A stretch of DNA of 64,000 nucleotides from Bradyrhizobium sp. CCBAU 51627 (GTDB taxonomy: Bacteria > Pseudomonadota > Alphaproteobacteria > Rhizobiales > Xanthobacteraceae), in assembly GCF_028128765.1 (NCBI RefSeq), contig NZ_LBJG01000012.1, positions 95,181 to 159,180 of the forward strand. The letters are read 5' to 3'. The position numbers and the translations under genes were made by a program. The notes beneath the pieces are model-generated. The model was not told the origin of the DNA. It ran no database searches and saw only the letters and a list, made by a program, of their open reading frames with translations. Shown here piece after piece: positions 33,255 through 45,868 of this stretch. Each line of letters starts with the position of its first letter. The stretch's first letter is position 1.

Positions 33255-33563
33255 ATGGCAACACCGACAATCGCAGCCAATGCTTATGCCAACCTTGCGC
33301 GTGTGCTGGACAATGCCGGCGCCGGCAAGGGCAGCGAGCCGAACGGGCAGTCCTTTGCCTCGCTGCTGAAGGACGCCGTCGGCAGTGTCCTGGAGTCCGG
33401 CCGCAAGTCCGACGCGCAGACCGTGGCGATGGCCAACGGCAAGGCCAACGTGATGGACGTGGTGACGGCGGTCGCCGACACCGACGTCGCGGTGTCGACG
33501 CTGGTCTCGGTCCGCGACCGCGTGATCGCGGCCTATGAAGACATCATGAAGATGCCGATCTGA
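33255..33563 (+). CDS. fliE: Flagellar hook-basal body complex protein FliE
   Basis: This 102-residue protein joins the MS-ring to the rod. The C-terminal block LVSVRDRVIAAYEDIMKMPI is the FliE signature, and the length is normal. It lies 16 nt after flgC. A palindromic repeat occupies most of the following 156-bp gap to fliQ. Confidence 0.94.
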   Translation: MATPTIAANAYANLARVLDNAGAGKGSEPNGQSFASLLKDAVGSVLESGRKSDAQTVAMANGKANVMDVVTAVADTDVAVSTLVSVRDRVIAAYEDIMKMPI

Positions 33564-33575
33564 TCGGGCCTCCGC

Positions 33576-33655
33576 CGTCATTGCGAGCGTAGCGAAGCAA
33601 TCCAGAGTGTTTCCGCGGCGGCAGTCTGGATTGCTTCGCTGCGCTCGCAATGACG
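33576..33655. repeat. Intergenic palindromic repeat, family 1, copy 2
   Basis: CGTCATTGCGAGC ... GCTCGCAATGACG with inner arms AAGCAATCCAGA / TCTGGATTGCTT. It sits inside the flagellar operon between fliE and fliQ and could form a long hairpin in the mRNA. Confidence 0.88.
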
Positions 33656-33719
33656 AGGAGAGGGCAATCGTTCCTCACCAGGTTTGGTGGGGATGAAGGT
33701 TGAATAAAGGAATTCTGCT

Positions 33720-33983
33720 ATGACCGGACCTGAAACCCTCGACGTCGCCCGCGATGCAATCTGGACCATCGTGATCGTGTCCTCGCCGCTGATGGTGGTC
33801 GGGCTCGTGGTCGGCGTGATCGTGTCGCTGTTCCAGGCGCTGACGCAGATCCAGGAGCAGACGCTGGTCTATGTGCCGAAGATCCTGGCCATCTTCGCCA
33901 CGATGCTGCTGGCGCTCCCCTTCATGGCGGACGCCCTCCATTCCCACATGCTGCGGATCTCGTCGCGAATCATCGGCGGCTGA
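33720..33983 (+). CDS. fliQ: Flagellar export gate protein FliQ
   Basis: This 87-residue protein has two membrane segments (about residues 17-38 and 52-74). It contains the FliQ signature SPLMVVGLVVGVIVSLFQA and ALTQIQEQTLVYVPKI. FliQ, FliP and FliR form the helical export gate. It lies 17 nt before fliR. Confidence 0.96.
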   Translation: MTGPETLDVARDAIWTIVIVSSPLMVVGLVVGVIVSLFQALTQIQEQTLVYVPKILAIFATMLLALPFMADALHSHMLRISSRIIGG

Positions 33984-34000
33984 GGCACAATGCGGACGTC

Positions 34001-34771
34001 ATGCGCATCGACGTCTCGCTGCTGCCGGCGCTTGCCGCGGCCTTCATGCTCGCTTTCGCCCGGGTCGGCGCAATGGTGATGCTGCTGCCGGGGCTCGGCG
34101 AGACCAATATCCCGACCCGGGTGAAACTGTCGATCGCGCTGGTTCTGACGCTGATCATCCTGCCGCTGCATCGGAACGCCTACCACGTCGACATGGGCTC
34201 GCTCGCGCCGATGCTGGTCCTGATGCTGCATGAGATCGTGATCGGCATCGTGCTTGGAGCGACCGCGCGCGTGACGCTTGCGGCGCTCCAGGTCGCAGGC
34301 GCCGTGATCGCACAGCAGATGGGGCTCGGCTTCGTCACCTCGGTCGATCCGACGCAGGGCCAGCAGGGCGTTCTGGTCGGCAACTTCCTGACGATGCTCG
34401 GCGTGACCCTGCTGTTCGCCACCGACAGCCATCATCTGGTGATCGCGGCGCTGAACGACAGCTATTCGATCTTCGCGCCGGGCGAGACCGTGTCGAGCGG
34501 AGACGTTGCCTCGCTGGCCACGCGCGCCTTCTCCGCTGCCTTCCTGCTCGGCTTGCAGCTGTCGGGGCCGTTCCTGGTGTTCGGCCTCGTCTTCAACATC
34601 GGCCTCGGCGTGATGGCGCGGCTGATGCCGCAGATGCAGGTCTATTTCGTCGGCGTGCCGCTGTCGATCTTCGCTGGATTCATGGTGCTGGCCGTGGTGC
34701 TGACGGCGATGATGGGCACCTATCTCGACTACTTCATCGGTGTCATGCACCAGATGATGCCGTTGAAATAA
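34001..34771 (+). CDS. fliR: Flagellar export gate protein FliR
   Basis: This 256-residue polytopic membrane protein belongs to the FliR/SctT family, with RVGAMVMLLPGLGE near residue 25 and ALQVAGAVIAQQMGLGF around residue 97. It has five to six predicted membrane helices. It lies between fliQ and flhB with 9 nt to flhB, as in many alphaproteobacteria. Confidence 0.95.
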   Translation: MRIDVSLLPALAAAFMLAFARVGAMVMLLPGLGETNIPTRVKLSIALVLTLIILPLHRNAYHVDMGSLAPMLVLMLHEIVIGIVLGATARVTLAALQVAGAVIAQQMGLGFVTSVDPTQGQQGVLVGNFLTMLGVTLLFATDSHHLVIAALNDSYSIFAPGETVSSGDVASLATRAFSAAFLLGLQLSGPFLVFGLVFNIGLGVMARLMPQMQVYFVGVPLSIFAGFMVLAVVLTAMMGTYLDYFIGVMHQMMPLK

Positions 34772-34780
34772 AGGCGCTAC

Positions 34781-35860
34781 ATGGCGGAAGACAACGATCC
34801 AGAAAGTCAAACAGAAGACCCGACGCAAAAACGTCTCGAAGAGGCGCTCGAACGCGGCGACGTCGCCAAAAGCCAGGAGATCAATACCTGGTTCATGATC
34901 GCGGGCGGCACGCTCGTGGTCTCGACCTTCTCGGGCTCGGTCGGCAGCGGCCTGTTGACGCCGATGCGCAATCTGCTGGCCAATTCCTGGATGATCAAAA
35001 CCGATCCCGGAAACCTGCTCGGGCTGATGCAGCAGATCGAAGTCGCCGTGTTGGCTGCCGTCGGCGTGCCGCTGCTGATGCTGGTGATCGCGGCCATTGC
35101 CGGCAACATGCTCCAGCATCGGCTGGTGTGGTCGGGCGAATCCCTCAAACCCAAATTCAGCAAGCTTTCGCCGGCAGCCGGCCTCAAGCGCATCTTCGGC
35201 AAGCAGGCGGGGGTCAATTTCCTGAAGGGCATCGGCAAGCTCGTGGTGCTCGGCGCGGTCATGACCACGGTCCTGTGGCCGGAGCGGCACCGCATGGAGG
35301 CGATGGTCAAGCTCGATCCGATGGCCATGCTGGGCGCCGCCACCGGCCTGACCGTCCATCTGCTCGGCGCGGTGGTCGCAGCCCTCGCGATCATCGCCAT
35401 CGGCGACTATTTCTTTCAGTATCGCAGCTGGTTCCAGCGGCAGAAGATGTCGCTCCAGGAAATCAAGGAGGAGTTCAAGCAGTCCGAAGGCGACCCGCAC
35501 ATCAAGGGCAAGCTCAGGCAATTGCGGCAGCAGCGCTCCAAGAAGCGCATGATGGCCGCGGTTCCCAAGGCCTCGGTGATCATCACCAACCCGACCCACT
35601 ATTCCGTGGCGCTTTCCTACGAGCGCGGCATGTCGGCCCCGATCTGCGTCGCCAAGGGCGTCGACAACCTCGCTTTCAAGATCCGGGAGATCGCACGCGA
35701 GCACGACATTCCCATCGTCGAGAACGTGCCGCTGGCCCGCGCGCTCTACGCCACCGTCGAGATCGACCAGGAAATCCCCATGGAGCACTATCATGCGGTG
35801 GCCGAAGTCATCGGCTACGTCATGCGGATGAAGCGCGGTTTTAGTGCCGCTCGGCAATAA
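34781..35860 (+). CDS. flhB: Flagellar export switch protein FlhB
   Basis: This 359-residue protein controls substrate switching. It has four membrane helices in the N-terminal ~215 residues and a cytoplasmic C-domain. The NPTH self-cleavage motif is at residues 270-273, preceded by KASVIIT. A conserved SQEIN-type region lies near residue 30 (GDVAKSQEINTW). It ends with residues typical of the FlhB C-domain. It is last flagellar structural gene of the run; cckA follows after 155 nt. Confidence 0.96.
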   Translation: MAEDNDPESQTEDPTQKRLEEALERGDVAKSQEINTWFMIAGGTLVVSTFSGSVGSGLLTPMRNLLANSWMIKTDPGNLLGLMQQIEVAVLAAVGVPLLMLVIAAIAGNMLQHRLVWSGESLKPKFSKLSPAAGLKRIFGKQAGVNFLKGIGKLVVLGAVMTTVLWPERHRMEAMVKLDPMAMLGAATGLTVHLLGAVVAALAIIAIGDYFFQYRSWFQRQKMSLQEIKEEFKQSEGDPHIKGKLRQLRQQRSKKRMMAAVPKASVIITNPTHYSVALSYERGMSAPICVAKGVDNLAFKIREIAREHDIPIVENVPLARALYATVEIDQEIPMEHYHAVAEVIGYVMRMKRGFSAARQ

Positions 35861-36015
35861 AACCCCCCGAAAAGTACCGGAAATGGCTGTAAACTGGGAA
35901 TCAGCGTACCTTTCCTTCCTGGCGCCCTTGCGTCTGCGGGTCCGATTCAGGCAGGGAGGACCCGACGTGCCCCACGGCGCGTTGATTCTCTGCCGACAGG
36001 CTGCACCAGCGTGAA

Positions 36016-38598
<2,583 letters not shown>

Positions 38599-38612
38599 GG
38601 CGCCTCATGCTC

Positions 38613-38671
38613 CGTCATTGCACAATTGCGAGCATAGCGAAGCAATCCAGAGTCTTTCCGCGGCAATGACA
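38613..38671. repeat. Intergenic palindromic repeat, family 1, truncated copy
   Basis: CGTCATTGC, then GCGAAGCAATCCAGAGTCTT, then CGCGGCAATGACAGCG. The right inner arm present in the other two copies is missing. It lies directly after cckA. The rest of 38599-38878 holds no recognisable gene. Confidence 0.75.
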
Positions 38672-38878
38672 GCGGAAAGAGCGGAACTCCGGCCGCGAGA
38701 CCGCCGGTAACCGGCGACCACAGCTCCCCGCACCGGGCCAAATCCCCGACAAATCTCGGTTTTTGCCGCTTCCCCGCGACCGAGGGCCGCAGTTATAAGT
38801 CGCGGAACCGGCTTCCCTTTTCGTGAGGCCTGCCCATCTTACTGGCACGTCCCCATGCCGGGGATTTGGGAAACGCAC

Positions 38879-39829
38879 ATGAATTTCTCGCAATGGTCCC
38901 GCAGCCTCGTGAAGACGATCGCTGTCGTTCTGGCGCTGGCGCTGCCGACGGCGCTTGCGATCTCCTCCGCTGATGCCCGCGTCGGTGGCGGCTTCTCGTC
39001 GGGTTCGCGCGGTTCGCGGACCTTCTCGGCCCCGCCGTCGACCACGACCGCGCCGGGCTCGACCTCGCAATTCAACCGCACCTACAGCCAGCCGGGCGGC
39101 GGCTTCAACACGGCTGCGCCTTCGCGCGGCGGCCTGTTCGGCCGTGGCGGCGGCTTCCTCGGCGGGCTTGCGGCCGGCTTCCTCGGCGCAGGGCTTCTGG
39201 GCATGCTGTTCGGCGGCGGCCTGTTCGGCGGCCTCGGCGGCCTGTCGTCGATCCTGGGCCTGATCATCCAGATCGTGCTGATCGTGTTCGTGGTGCGGCT
39301 GGCGATGTCCTGGTGGCAGCGCCGCAACGCGCCGCAGGCAGCCTATGCCGGCGCGGCTCCGGGACCGCAGGCGAGCTATCGCAGCGGGCTTGGCGGCGGC
39401 TTCGGCTTCGGCGCCAACAACGCGCCGCTCGAGATCAAGCCTGACGATTACGAGGCGTTCGAGCGCCTGCTCGGCGACATCCAGTCGGCGTGGTCGAACG
39501 AGGACGTGGCCAAGCTGCACACGCTGGCGACGCCGGAAATGGTCTCCTATTTCGAGCAGGATCTTGCCCAGAACCGCGCGCGCAACGCCGTCAACAAGGT
39601 GACCAACGTCAAGCTGCTCCAGGGCGATCTCGCGGAAGCCTGGCGCGAAGGCGAGACCGACTATGCGACCGTGGCGATGCGCTTCGCGCTCACCGACAAG
39701 ACCGTCGACCGCAACACCGGCGCGATCGTCGCCGGCAGCGAGCAGCCCGGCGAAGTCACCGAGGTCTGGACCTTTGCCCGCCGCCCGGGCAGCCCCTGGG
39801 AATTGTCGGCGATCCAGCAGACCAACTGA
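38879..39829 (+). CDS. Tim44-like domain membrane protein
   Basis: This 316-residue protein has an N-terminal signal/membrane segment (cleavage likely after ADA near residue 34). A Ser/Gly-rich region precedes two hydrophobic Gly-rich membrane segments at about 100-150. The C-terminal Tim44-like domain spans about 200-316 (EAFERLLGDIQSAWSNEDVAKL, MVSYFEQDLAQNRARN, VTEVWTFARR). In alphaproteobacteria this family (TimA-like) is conserved but poorly characterised. I chose ATG 38879; the open frame starts 24 nt earlier. Confidence 0.85.
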   Translation: MNFSQWSRSLVKTIAVVLALALPTALAISSADARVGGGFSSGSRGSRTFSAPPSTTTAPGSTSQFNRTYSQPGGGFNTAAPSRGGLFGRGGGFLGGLAAGFLGAGLLGMLFGGGLFGGLGGLSSILGLIIQIVLIVFVVRLAMSWWQRRNAPQAAYAGAAPGPQASYRSGLGGGFGFGANNAPLEIKPDDYEAFERLLGDIQSAWSNEDVAKLHTLATPEMVSYFEQDLAQNRARNAVNKVTNVKLLQGDLAEAWREGETDYATVAMRFALTDKTVDRNTGAIVAGSEQPGEVTEVWTFARRPGSPWELSAIQQTN

Positions 39830-39850
39830 TCGCCTGCAACATGAGAAACC

Positions 39851-39892
39851 AAGGCGGCGTCGTGCTTTCAGCACGGCGCCTTTTCTTTTGGT
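39851..39892 (+). terminator. Terminator after the Tim44-like gene
   Basis: An imperfect stem (AGGCGGCGTCGTGC / GCACGGCGCCT) with a short loop is followed by TTTTCTTTT. Confidence 0.75.
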
Positions 39893-39976
39893 GGTTTCGC
39901 ATTGCGGCGCCGGAATAAGCGGGCGCGCGTCGGGTTGACATCAGGCGGCCAAATACAAGCACTCCGGGAGGACAAG

Positions 39977-40657
39977 ATGATCCGCATCGAAAGATCCATG
40001 ACGATGTCAGGCCTCGGGCTCGCCGTGGCCCTGCTTGCCGCGCCAACGGCGCACGCGCAGACGGCCGACATGACATTCTTTGTGACGTCCACCGGCCCGG
40101 GCAAGGGCGCCGACCTTGGCGGCCTTGATGGCGCCGATGCGCATTGCCAGAAGCTGGCGCAAACGAGCGGCGCCGGCACCAAGACGTGGCGCGCCTATCT
40201 CTCGACGCAGGCGGCCGACGGCAAGCCGGCCGTCAATGCAAGGGACCGTATCGGCAAGGGACCTTGGCAGAACGCCAAGGGCGTGGTGATCGCCAAGGAC
40301 GTTGCCGAACTGCACAGCGCAGCCAACAATCTCACCAAGCAGACCGCGCTCAGCGAGAAGGGCGAGGTCATCAACGGACGCGGCGACACGCCGAACCGAC
40401 ACGATATTCTCACGGGGTCGCAAGCGGACGGCACCGCTTTTGCTGCGGGCGACGACAAGACCTGCAAGAACTGGACGTCGAGCACGCAAGGCGCGGCGGT
40501 CGTCGGCCATGCCGATCGTCAGGGCCTGCGCGACGACGAGCCCTCAAAGTCCTGGAACAGCTCCCACCTGTCGCGCGGTCCCGACGGCGGCTGCTCGCAG
40601 GCCGATCTGAAGAGCACCGGGGGCGACGGTCTGTTGTATTGCTTCGCGGCGAATTGA
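39977..40657 (+). CDS. Secreted lectin-like (DUF1554-type) protein
   Basis: This 226-residue secreted protein has a signal peptide (about residues 1-28, cleavage after AHA). The mature part begins ADMTFFVTSTGPGKGADLGGL and continues GADAHCQKLAQ, which resembles the bacterial lectin-like domain found in some exported proteins. Paired cysteines (HCQKLA, TCKNW, GGCSQ, YCFAAN) suggest disulfides. The function is unknown. The ATG at 39977 follows CGGGAGGACA, a strong ribosome site; earlier in-frame codons lack one. Confidence 0.7.
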   Translation: MIRIERSMTMSGLGLAVALLAAPTAHAQTADMTFFVTSTGPGKGADLGGLDGADAHCQKLAQTSGAGTKTWRAYLSTQAADGKPAVNARDRIGKGPWQNAKGVVIAKDVAELHSAANNLTKQTALSEKGEVINGRGDTPNRHDILTGSQADGTAFAAGDDKTCKNWTSSTQGAAVVGHADRQGLRDDEPSKSWNSSHLSRGPDGGCSQADLKSTGGDGLLYCFAAN

Positions 40658-40741
40658 GCGTCCCGGCATTGCCGGGAGTGCGTGACGACGGAACTTGCGT
40701 CGCGTGCTAGGCTTGTCCAGCGCGCTTCAAAGGACCGTCTC

Positions 40742-41449
40742 ATGACCTATGAGCTCTACTACTGGCCCGAGATCCAGGGACGCGGCGAATATGTGCGGCT
40801 GGCGCTGGAGGAGGCGGGCGCGGACTACGTCGACGTCGCGCGCGGGCCTCGCGGCTCGGCTGCGATGATGAAGATGATGGACGCGGGCAAGGGTACGCCG
40901 CCCTTTGCGCCGCCGTTCCTGAAAGCGGGCAAGCTCTTGATCGGTCAGACCGCGAACATTCTGTTCTACCTCGGCGCCCGTCACGGGCTCGCGCCGAAGA
41001 CCGAAGCCGGACAATTGTGGGTGCATCAGCTGCAATTGACGATCACCGATTTCGTTGTCGAAATCCATGACACCCATCATCCGCTCGGACCGTCGCTGTA
41101 CTACGAAGACCAGAAGCCGCCCGCGAAGAAGCGCACCGCCGAATTCTGGGACGAGCGCGTGCCGAAATATCTCGGCTATTTCGAGCAGCTCCTCGACGAC
41201 AATGGCGGCGCGTATGTCACCGGTCGTCGTCTCACCTACGTCGATCTCTCGCTGTTCCAGATCGTCGACGGGCTGCGCTACGCCTTTCCCAAGCGCATGA
41301 AGCTGTTCGAGAAGACCATCTCCGGCCTCGTCGGTCTGCACGGCCGTGTAGCGGCGCGGCCGAACATCGAGGCCTATCTCGCAAGCGAGCGCCGCATTCC
41401 CTTCAACGAGCAGGGCATCTTCCGACGCTACAAGGAGCTGGATGCATGA
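40742..41449 (+). CDS. Glutathione S-transferase family protein
   Basis: This 235-residue cytosolic GST has an N-terminal thioredoxin-like domain: YELYYWPEIQGRGEYVRLALEEAG with a catalytic Tyr/Arg region near residues 4-20, and a PPFL... cis-Pro loop around 55-60. The C-terminal helical domain contains YVTGRRLTYVDLSLFQIVDGL, the N-capping box and hydrophobic staple motif. It is similar to nu/mu-type GSTs. The substrate is unknown. The ATG is preceded by AAAGGA. The stop lies 1 nt from the convergent methyltransferase-like gene. Confidence 0.88.
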   Translation: MTYELYYWPEIQGRGEYVRLALEEAGADYVDVARGPRGSAAMMKMMDAGKGTPPFAPPFLKAGKLLIGQTANILFYLGARHGLAPKTEAGQLWVHQLQLTITDFVVEIHDTHHPLGPSLYYEDQKPPAKKRTAEFWDERVPKYLGYFEQLLDDNGGAYVTGRRLTYVDLSLFQIVDGLRYAFPKRMKLFEKTISGLVGLHGRVAARPNIEAYLASERRIPFNEQGIFRRYKELDA

Positions 41450-41450
41450 A

Positions 41451-42125
41451 TCACCACACGCCGGGGATCAGGCGATAGCGCACCCGTGCCGCATAGTCGG
41501 CATAGCCTGATAGCCCCGCGGTCAGCGTGCGCTCCTCGATGCGGATGCGGACTGCGATCAACAGGACGAGGAGCGGTGCGATCGCAAGGCCCCACCACGA
41601 GCCGAGACCCAGCGGCACACCCACGAAGAACATCAGCATGCCGCTGTACATGGGATGCCGGACGTAGGCGTAAGGCCCTGATGAGATCACGTGTTGGGCG
41701 CGCTCAGCCTGCAGCTTCACCACCGGCGCGGCGAACGAGTTCTCGCGGAATACCCACATCGTGAACAGCGTGCAGGCGAGGTACAGCACGAAGCCCAGGG
41801 CCTGCAATGCGAGCGGTACATTTGAGGCAACTGCGCGCCGGTCAAGACCGATGACAATGAGCCAGACCAGGATGGCCGCCATGAAGGTGATCATGAAGGC
41901 CTTGTCGGCGCCCGGCTGGTCCCGTTGGATCACGGGACGAAGCCGCTCTGCCAATAGCCCCGGATCGATCCGGTAGAGCCACCAGCCGCAGAGCGGGCCG
42001 ACCAGAGCCGAGGTGACGAGGAACACCCAGGCCGACGGCCAACGCAGCGTGCCCGCGGAGGCGAACAACAATGCGCCCATCGCGATGACGAAGATCGTGT
42101 TCTGCAGCAAGAGGCGGGCGATCAT
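41451..42125 (-). CDS. Isoprenylcysteine carboxyl methyltransferase-like membrane protein
   Basis: This 224-residue protein has five to six membrane helices and the ICMT/PEMT-type C-terminal motif GPYAYVRHPMYSGMLMFFVG (about residues 150-170), then IRIEERTL and YADYAARVRYRLIPGVW. The His/Pro and Glu residues form the SAM site in the family. In bacteria the substrate is usually unknown (membrane lipids or small molecules). ATG 42125 starts with a hydrophobic helix; upstream codons are not family-like. Confidence 0.82.
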   Translation of the reverse strand: MIARLLLQNTIFVIAMGALLFASAGTLRWPSAWVFLVTSALVGPLCGWWLYRIDPGLLAERLRPVIQRDQPGADKAFMITFMAAILVWLIVIGLDRRAVASNVPLALQALGFVLYLACTLFTMWVFRENSFAAPVVKLQAERAQHVISSGPYAYVRHPMYSGMLMFFVGVPLGLGSWWGLAIAPLLVLLIAVRIRIEERTLTAGLSGYADYAARVRYRLIPGVW

Positions 42126-42242
42126 GCGCGGTTTCCCCGGGCAGTCTCGCACGAGTGTGGCCGCGCTATCGGGCAAAGATGGGGCCGGACACGCGAAAGG
42201 CCCGATCGTCAGGATCGGGCGATCTTCCGTCGGCAGGACCGA

Positions 42243-42425
42243 TCAGGCGAGCTGATCGATCCGTGTGCCCTGGCCCGGAGGCAGCGGCGCAGGCGGCGTC
42301 GGCTGATTGGTCGGGTCATTATCCCCGGTCTTGGTCTGGTCGTCCGACGGCTTGGTCGTGTCGTAGCTCGGAACCACGATCGCGATCGGCGGCGGAGCAA
42401 CGGTCGAAACGCTGGAAACGCTCAT
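42243..42425 (-). CDS. Small Pro-rich protein, unknown
   Basis: This 60-residue protein (starts MSVSSVSTVAPPPIAIVVPS) is rich in Pro, Thr and Asp and ends with PLPPGQGTRIDQLA. The ATG at 42425 follows GAGGATTTGTGG, an acceptable ribosome site. I recall near-identical small proteins in Bradyrhizobium, but no function is known. Confidence 0.55.
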   Translation of the reverse strand: MSVSSVSTVAPPPIAIVVPSYDTTKPSDDQTKTGDNDPTNQPTPPAPLPPGQGTRIDQLA

Positions 42426-42521
42426 CCACAAATCCTCACAGGTGGGAACGATTGACCCTGCGCCGGAGGAGACGAAATTTCCTTCAAGCCGATCGCTAAA
42501 ATGCGAGGGATCTGGCGGACC

Positions 42522-43001
42522 TTACTCGTCCTTCGGTCGCGTGATCGCGATCGCGGCTTCCGTCTTGGTGCGGGTGCATTCCATGTTGAGGCGCTTGTAG
42601 CGCATGGTGACCTTGTCGCCGCGCAACAGGCCCATGCGCTTCAGGCAGCGCGTCGCGCCGGTCGTGGTGTCATCCTTCGTCACCGTGAAGATGATCGCGG
42701 CCGCGGACGCCACCAGATCATAGAATTGCGGCGTCGGCTTGCGGTCGCCCTTGGCATAGAGCTCGTTGGAATAGGCCTGTCCCCGCGAGCGGCAGCCGAG
42801 CGACAGCTCCTTCGCTGCCGGGTGGGTGAGGTAGATGATGTTGGCGGCCTTGAAGTTGACCTTGAGCCCGTCGATGCCGCCGGCGAGCTGCCTGGCGATG
42901 TCGTCGCACTGGTCGGCGCGCGCGGGCGCGGCGAGGGTCACAAGGCCGATGATGGCGGCGGCGACCAGGATCGCGCCGCGGACGTGCAGTCTGGAAATCA
43001 T
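42522..43001 (-). CDS. Secreted protein of unknown function
   Basis: This 159-residue protein has a signal peptide (residues 1-29, cleavage after ARA). The mature part has paired cysteines (DQCDDIARQL, SLGCRSRG, TRCLKRMG, MECTRTK) and SAAAIIFTVTKDD. It is probably periplasmic. The ATG at 43001 gives the signal peptide; the longer frame does not. No domain recognised. Confidence 0.65.
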   Translation of the reverse strand: MISRLHVRGAILVAAAIIGLVTLAAPARADQCDDIARQLAGGIDGLKVNFKAANIIYLTHPAAKELSLGCRSRGQAYSNELYAKGDRKPTPQFYDLVASAAAIIFTVTKDDTTTGATRCLKRMGLLRGDKVTMRYKRLNMECTRTKTEAAIAITRPKDE

Positions 43002-43201
43002 GATGAAAAGCCCCTTAGGGCGCGCATTCAACCGTCGCCGCGCGCCAAGCGCAAGGGGCAGCCCGGTCCCGGAAAATGGCCCAGATGGCACTGAATCGGG
43101 ATGCCCGGCCGCGCCGGAACGCCTTCCCTTTGCGGCAAAAAAGCTTAGAACGCTTCTACGCTTAGAGGCCCCGCGAGGGCTCCAGAACCCGAGATCGCCC
43201 C

Positions 43202-44857
<1,656 letters not shown>

Positions 44858-44864
44858 CTCTTCG

Positions 44865-44890
44865 CCTCGCCCCGCGAAAGCGGGGCGAGG
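44865..44890. repeat. Palindrome between fumarase and the next gene
   Basis: CCTCGCCCCG, 6-nt loop CGAAAG, then CGGGGCGAGG: a perfect 10-bp stem without a T-run. It could protect or end both convergent transcripts, or be a small dispersed hairpin. Confidence 0.65.
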
Positions 44891-44897
44891 GAGAAGA

Positions 44898-45194
44898 TCA
44901 AGCTCGCGCGCCCGTAAAGGGGAAGCTGCCCATCGGCCCGATGCCCATCTCGCCGCTGATGCTGTCGCCGGAAACCGTGCCCGTGAATTCGACCGTCAGC
45001 GGCATCGGTTTGTCGATCGAGACCTTCCAGGAGACATTGTCGCCGTTGACGGCGCCGTCAAAAATCTCGGCGGTGTTACCTTCCACGCCCTGCGTGCCCG
45101 TGAGCGTGCCGCCCGCAGCCTTCAGGCTCAGCGTCGAGTTGCGCTCGCCCATCGGCGTCGTCATGGTCAGATTCCAGTTGCCGTCCACGGCCAT
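44898..45194 (-). CDS. Small conserved beta-rich protein, unknown
   Basis: This 98-residue protein starts MAVDGNWNLTMTTPMGERNST and has alternating beta strands (LSLKAAGGTLTGTQ, VSWKVSIDKPMPLTVEFTG). It resembles small lipocalin-like or DUF-type soluble proteins widespread in Rhizobiales. No catalytic motif is seen. It is convergent with the fumarase gene. Confidence 0.7.
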   Translation of the reverse strand: MAVDGNWNLTMTTPMGERNSTLSLKAAGGTLTGTQGVEGNTAEIFDGAVNGDNVSWKVSIDKPMPLTVEFTGTVSGDSISGEMGIGPMGSFPFTGARA

Positions 45195-45300
45195 TCCCGT
45201 CTCCCGAACAAACTTTGGCGGGCCGCGACGATCCGCGGCCAGTCCTGGGCGAGCCTATAACCCAACTCGGCGCCGCTGCCTAACGTCCCTTCGGCGGCAT

Positions 45301-45855
45301 TCAGGCGCGGGCGGCGGCGCGCCGGCGGCTGGTGACGACAAGCCTCAACACCACGTATTGCACGGCAAAGGCGAGGGCCTTGGCGCCGCCCGCGACCGCG
45401 GAGATGTAGAACGCCCACAGCTTCAGATCGCCTGTGGCGGCGACCGCGATCGTTCCGGCGCCGAGAACGAACATCAGCGCGGCCCAGGCATAGCCCGCAG
45501 CTGTGACATATTCCGGCGCCGTCTCGACCACCATCGGCGGCATGTAGCGCAGCATCCAGCCGCGCTTGAGCATGATTGCGCCAATCGCGAAATGCGCGAT
45601 CGCGGGCTTTGCCATCACGAAGCGGGGATCGTTGGTCAGCAGCGTCACCGTACCGAGAACAACGACGAGCGCGACGCTCGCATAGGTCATGTAGCCGAGC
45701 TCGCGCCCCTTGATGCGGGCGTAGATCACCTGCGCGACCGCCCCGGCAATTGCCACCGATGTTGCGAGGATGACATTGTCGGTGGCCAGGTAGATCACCA
45801 GGAAGACGATGGCCGACAGGAAGTCGGAGGCGAGGCGGGCGAATACGTCCTTCAT
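45301..45855 (-). CDS. YciB/IspZ-type inner membrane protein
   Basis: This 184-residue protein has five or six membrane helices and YciB-like features: SDFLSAIVFLVIYLATDNVI near the start, then KPAIAHFAIGAIMLKRGWMLRYMPP. YciB homologues affect septation and envelope integrity in E. coli, but paralogues of this kind are poorly studied. It lies 13 nt downstream of the 45869-46444 gene, so both share one promoter. That promoter carries the ATCTTTAC operator. Confidence 0.7.
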   Translation of the reverse strand: MKDVFARLASDFLSAIVFLVIYLATDNVILATSVAIAGAVAQVIYARIKGRELGYMTYASVALVVVLGTVTLLTNDPRFVMAKPAIAHFAIGAIMLKRGWMLRYMPPMVVETAPEYVTAAGYAWAALMFVLGAGTIAVAATGDLKLWAFYISAVAGGAKALAFAVQYVVLRLVVTSRRRAAARA

Positions 45856-45868
45856 GGTCGGTCCTGTC

